The notes under the pieces are model-generated. The model did no database searches, had not been told where the DNA came from, and saw nothing but the letters and a program-made list of their open reading frames with translations. A stretch of 64,000 nt of DNA, taken from assembly GCA_003117195.1 (NCBI GenBank), contig BDSI01000023.1, positions 1 through 64,000 on the forward strand. The letters are read 5' to 3'. The DNA comes from Eudorina sp. 2006-703-Eu-15 (lineage: Eukaryota > Chlorophyta > Chlorophyceae > Chlamydomonadales > Volvocaceae). The position numbers and the translations under genes were made by a program. Shown here piece after piece: positions 60,878-64,000 of this stretch. Numbering within the stretch: position 1 is the first letter of the stretch; the number at the start of each line of letters is the position of its first letter.

Positions 60878-63800
60878 TCAGAGATCGTGACGGGAAAAGA
60901 GCCTCGCAGCTGGCTCAGGGATCGGGTTGGGGCCGTGGAGCCGGACGACAGGGAGGATGGGCGGCGAGGGCGGGGAGGGCGGGGAGCCGGGCAGCGGACG
61001 AGACAGGGGGGCGATGGCGGCAGGGCGGCCAGGGAGGTGGAGCTGGCGGAGGCGGGTGGGGGCAATGAGGCGGCCTGGCTGGGCAGCAGGCTGGACTGAT
61101 GCGGCATCCTGGGTCGGGCGGGCGGGTGCTCCAGGGGAGGTGTTGTCTGCAGCATGTGGGGATGGAGCTCGGGGAGGTCGGGGAGGAGAGGGAGGGGTAA
61201 GGCGGCCGATGGGTCCGACTGGGGAGTCAAGCTGGCTGAGGGGTGAGGGGTGAGGGATGGTGGAGGTGGTGGCGGTGGCGGTGGTGGTGCTGGTTGCGGT
61301 GATGGTTGTGGTGTTGGTTGTGGTGTTGGTTGTTGTGGTGGTGGCGATGGTGGTGGTGGCGGTGGTGGTGGTGGCGGTGGGTGGCGGTGGCGGTGGCGGT
61401 GGCGGTGGCGGTGGCGGTGGCGGTGGCGGTGGCGGTGGCGGTGGCGGTGGCGGTGGCGGTGGCGGTGGCGGTGGCGGTGGCGGTGGCGGTGGCGGTGGCG
61501 GTGGCGGTGGCGGTGGCGGTGGCGGTGGCGGTGGCGGTGGCGGTGGCGGTGGCGGTGGCGGTGGCGGTGGCGGTGGCGGTGGCGGTGGCGGTGGCGGTGG
61601 CGGTGGCGGCGGCTGCTCCTGGCGGCTCCTCCTCCGGGCTGTGGCACCCGTCATGACGGCCGCTAGGTGGTGGAGCTTAGCACTCAGTCGGGACCACCGG
61701 GGCGGCGGGCTGACGGGGCCGTCAGAGAACCTGCCAGCCCCGGCGGCGCCGCCCGAGTAAGCGCCAGAATCTGCGGTACAGGCAGCTCCCCTGCCGTACA
61801 GGAAATCACTGACGCTGCTGCCTCCAGGGCCGCCGACTTGGCCCTGCCGACCGATACCATCAGCCCCCCCATCATCGCCGCCATTGCCTTCACCCCGACC
61901 TCCGAAGCCCCGCTCCGGTCGGGTGTCGGCTGTAAGGGTGCCGTCATGGGTGCAAGCAGCGGAGGCGCTGCCGCCGCCGCCGCCCCGGCCGCCGTCGGTC
62001 GCCGCCCACTCCGACGGCGGGGAGCCGCTGGCGGGGTTCAGGGGGGAGCCCCCAGACCTGACGCCGCCGCCACCCAGATGACCCTGCCTGGTCAGCACAT
62101 TGCCGTACAACATCATGACGTACTTCGAATTCGCCAGCGGGTTCTTGTATGCCGAACTCTCTTCCTCGCCCTGATGCCGTACACGACTGGCCGTCGCCGG
62201 CGCGGCCGCCCAGGCCGACGGCGGCGATTGGAATGGTGAGGTCTTCGTCGAGGCGGCGGGACCTGCGGTGGCGGTGGTGGTGGCGGCGGCGGCGGCGGCG
62301 CCACCATGCATGACGTACCGCGGCGAGTTCAATCGGGGCGAAGACCTCGTGAAGGTGCCATCATCAAAGCCGCCGCCGCCACCTCCGGCACCGCGGCCTC
62401 CACCGCCGCCGCCGCCGGTGCGGGGTGACAGCGGTTCGGGAGAGTCCGTGCACGCGGCGGAGGCGGCGGAGGCGGCCGAGTGCAGAGCGCCAGGGAGGGA
62501 TCCGCTGGCGTCGTCCGTCCAGGCGGCTCGGCGTATCTGCCGACCCACCGACACACTGGCCTCCGACCCATCGGCCGTTGCCGTACCGGCCCCGTGCTGG
62601 TGCGCCAGCCACCGGAGCGTCAGATCGCTGATCACCTCCCCCACGGCCGGATGCTGATTGGGGTGGATGTGGAGGTGCAGGTGGTGGTGTCGATGGCCCC
62701 TCGACCGACGGGGGGACTCCGCCCCCTGCGACCGTGGACTGCCGCCGCCGCCGCCGGCTCCCGCCGCATGGCCGCTGCCGCGGCTCCAGCTGTCGCCGCC
62801 GCCATCGCTGCTGCCGCCGCCGGAGCGGCTACTGCAACCATCGCTACTGCCACCAACGCTGCTGCCGCCGCCGGAGCGGCCACCGTCGTTGCCGTCACCG
62901 CCGCCGCTGCTTCCACCATCGCCGCCGAGTGTTGCCCGTCGGTCCCCACTGGAAATGTCCACGGGACCACAAGCAACCGGACGGGCCGCCAGGGCGGATG
63001 GTTTCGGAGCGCAATCGTCCTGTACATCCGACTCGGGCGGCGGCGGGCCGCTGGCAACATCGATGTCGCCGCTATCGGCGATGCGCAAGAACTCATCCAA
63101 GTAAGGCTGGCCACTGGCGTCGCCACGGGCGGCCGCATCCTTTTTGGAGGGCGCGCCACCGTACCCGCCGTCGAGGATGGCGGCGGCGGCGGTGGCGGCG
63201 GCGGCGGCGGCGCCGCCGCCAAGGGGCGGGTCCGCGGGCACCGCCATTACCATCGCTTTACGGTGCCGCAGCCGCACCGCCCCGGGTGATGACTGATGCG
63301 GCTGCAGCGCGCGCGCGCCCAAGCAATCTTCACCGCCGCCATCATTTCCGTAACTGTCGTACCCGCCGTACTCGTCCGCATCTTCGCGTTCATCGTCGCT
63401 GAGGTTGGCCTGCACCTGTTTGTGTACCCGTCTGCGGCCGCTGCGGCGGCCGCTGCCGGGGCTGGATCTGCCGTACTTCACCAATGGTCCGCGGTCGTAC
63501 GGCTTTAGGCTGTCGTACTGACCACGGGGGGTGCCGCTGCTAGCTCTGGCGCCGAGCAGCAGATAGTCGTTTTGCGCGGGGTGCCGAGCACAGGGCTCCT
63601 CAAAGCGAAGATTGGTGGTGTTGCCCCCATCGCCGCCATCTCCACCGCCGGCTTCACTGCCCGGAGCCGCCGCCGCTGCTGCCGCCGCTGCCGTGATGCC
63701 GGCAGGGGTAGTGACGGTGTCATTGGGCCCAGCACTACCCATCGGGCGTTGTAGGCTGACCTGCTCCAAGATTGCTGGCGCCAACGGCATCAAGCTGCCG

Positions 63801-64000
63801 GCGTCGTGGCCCCATACACTCCGTGCACCGGAAATTCGGTTAGCGCCGCCGCCGCCGCCGCCGCTACGGCCGGAGTGTGTGTCTCCGCCTGCCTCGCCGG
63901 CGGCTGCAGCGGCGTCGCCCGCAGCAGTCGCAGCGTCGCCGTCCGCGAGAACTCCAGGGAGCAACGCGCTGACCATGGCACTGCTCTCGACGCCGGCAAC
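60878..64000 (-). CDS. Transmembrane hydroxyproline-rich glycoprotein, copy C, cytoplasmic tail only
   Basis: Open frame from the right edge of the window to a stop at 60878, over 1030 residues. It aligns along most of its length with the tail exon of A and B: shared blocks are EDADEYGG, PRRSRGHRHHHLHLHIHPNQ, HPAVGEVISDLTLRWLAHQH and GGSSVSDFLYGRGAACTADS. The first 450 residues are more diverged than A is from B (AQNDYLLLGA and YDRGPLVKYGRSSPGSGR are specific to C). A tract of about 80 Pro follows SRQEQ. After it the frame is Thr-rich, then Pro/Ser-rich, ending LFSRHDL. Transmembrane, rod and ectodomain exons would lie beyond the window. Confidence 0.65.
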   Translation of the reverse strand, partial: VAGVESSAMVSALLPGVLADGDAATAAGDAAAAAGEAGGDTHSGRSGGGGGGANRISGARSVWGHDAGSLMPLAPAILEQVSLQRPMGSAGPNDTVTTPAGITAAAAAAAAAPGSEAGGGDGGDGGNTTNLRFEEPCARHPAQNDYLLLGARASSGTPRGQYDSLKPYDRGPLVKYGRSSPGSGRRSGRRRVHKQVQANLSDDEREDADEYGGYDSYGNDGGGEDCLGARALQPHQSSPGAVRLRHRKAMVMAVPADPPLGGGAAAAAATAAAAILDGGYGGAPSKKDAAARGDASGQPYLDEFLRIADSGDIDVASGPPPPESDVQDDCAPKPSALAARPVACGPVDISSGDRRATLGGDGGSSGGGDGNDGGRSGGGSSVGGSSDGCSSRSGGGSSDGGGDSWSRGSGHAAGAGGGGGSPRSQGAESPRRSRGHRHHHLHLHIHPNQHPAVGEVISDLTLRWLAHQHGAGTATADGSEASVSVGRQIRRAAWTDDASGSLPGALHSAASAASAACTDSPEPLSPRTGGGGGGGRGAGGGGGGFDDGTFTRSSPRLNSPRYVMHGGAAAAAATTTATAGPAASTKTSPFQSPPSAWAAAPATASRVRHQGEEESSAYKNPLANSKYVMMLYGNVLTRQGHLGGGGVRSGGSPLNPASGSPPSEWAATDGGRGGGGGSASAACTHDGTLTADTRPERGFGGRGEGNGGDDGGADGIGRQGQVGGPGGSSVSDFLYGRGAACTADSGAYSGGAAGAGRFSDGPVSPPPRWSRLSAKLHHLAAVMTGATARRRSRQEQPPPPPPPPPPPPPPPPPPPPPPPPPPPPPPPPPPPPPPPPPPPPPPPPPPPPPPPPPPPPPPPPPPPPPPPPPPPPPPTATTTTATTTIATTTTTNTTTNTTTITATSTTTATATTSTIPHPSPLSQLDSPVGPIGRLTPPSPPRPPRAPSPHAADNTSPGAPARPTQDAASVQPAAQPGRLIAPTRLRQLHLPGRPAAIAPLSRPLPGSPPSPPSPPILPVVRLHGPNPIPEPAARLFSRHDL
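61380..61612. repeat. (GGTGGC)n hexanucleotide repeat in copy C tail
   Basis: About 38 near-perfect GGTGGC units. In the open tail frame the coding strand gives poly-Pro. It is the positional counterpart of the tracts at 30,340-30,753 and 42,888-43,245. Confidence 0.97.

Overview
This window is eukaryotic nuclear DNA from a GC-rich green alga, most likely a volvocine/chlamydomonadalean species. The signs are high GC with long (CA)n, (CAGA)n, (GGTGGC)n and C-rich tracts, many short exons with GTGAG/GTGCG donors and C-rich acceptors, TGTAA polyadenylation-type signals, and a protein carrying a long Ser-Pro-Pro rod typical of hydroxyproline-rich wall glycoproteins. No bacterial operon, CRISPR array, tRNA or rRNA was seen. 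Exon models were built by eye from frame, splice consensus and intron phase; edges may be off by a base or two.

0-5.5 kb (minus strand): a 17-bp minisatellite, two exons of a CobW/COG0523 metal-chaperone GTPase, and a five-exon RsmE-type rRNA m3U methyltransferase. 5.6-6.6 kb: a weak four-exon candidate gene. 9.0-19.1 kb: a complete 18-exon gene for an unrecognised 1003-residue polytopic membrane protein; all exon phases agree and the total length divides by three. 20.7-28.0 kb (plus strand): a complete ten-exon AP endonuclease (ExoIII/APE1/ARP family) with one GC-AG intron. It is divergent from the membrane-protein gene across about 1.6 kb.

29-64 kb: the standout region. A unit of about 12 kb is present three times head to tail. 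Each unit carries, on the minus strand, a large type I membrane glycoprotein gene: signal peptide, new-looking Cys-rich ectodomain, Ser-Pro-Pro rod, one transmembrane helix, and a very long repeat-rich cytoplasmic tail. Copies A and B also have a small plus-strand ORF divergent from the glycoprotein start. Copy A (29.9-40.2 kb) is nearly intact. Copy B (42.3-58.7 kb) is split by a decayed APE-type LINE retrotransposon of about 6.7 kb and has lesions in ectodomain and rod. Copy C (60.9 kb to the window end) shows only its cytoplasmic tail. Ectodomains of A and B differ more than their tails, as expected for a diversifying surface-receptor family. The tails carry expandable repeats after which each copy reads a different frame.

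Fragments of the same LINE family, with (CA)n 3' tails, also lie in an intron of copy A.
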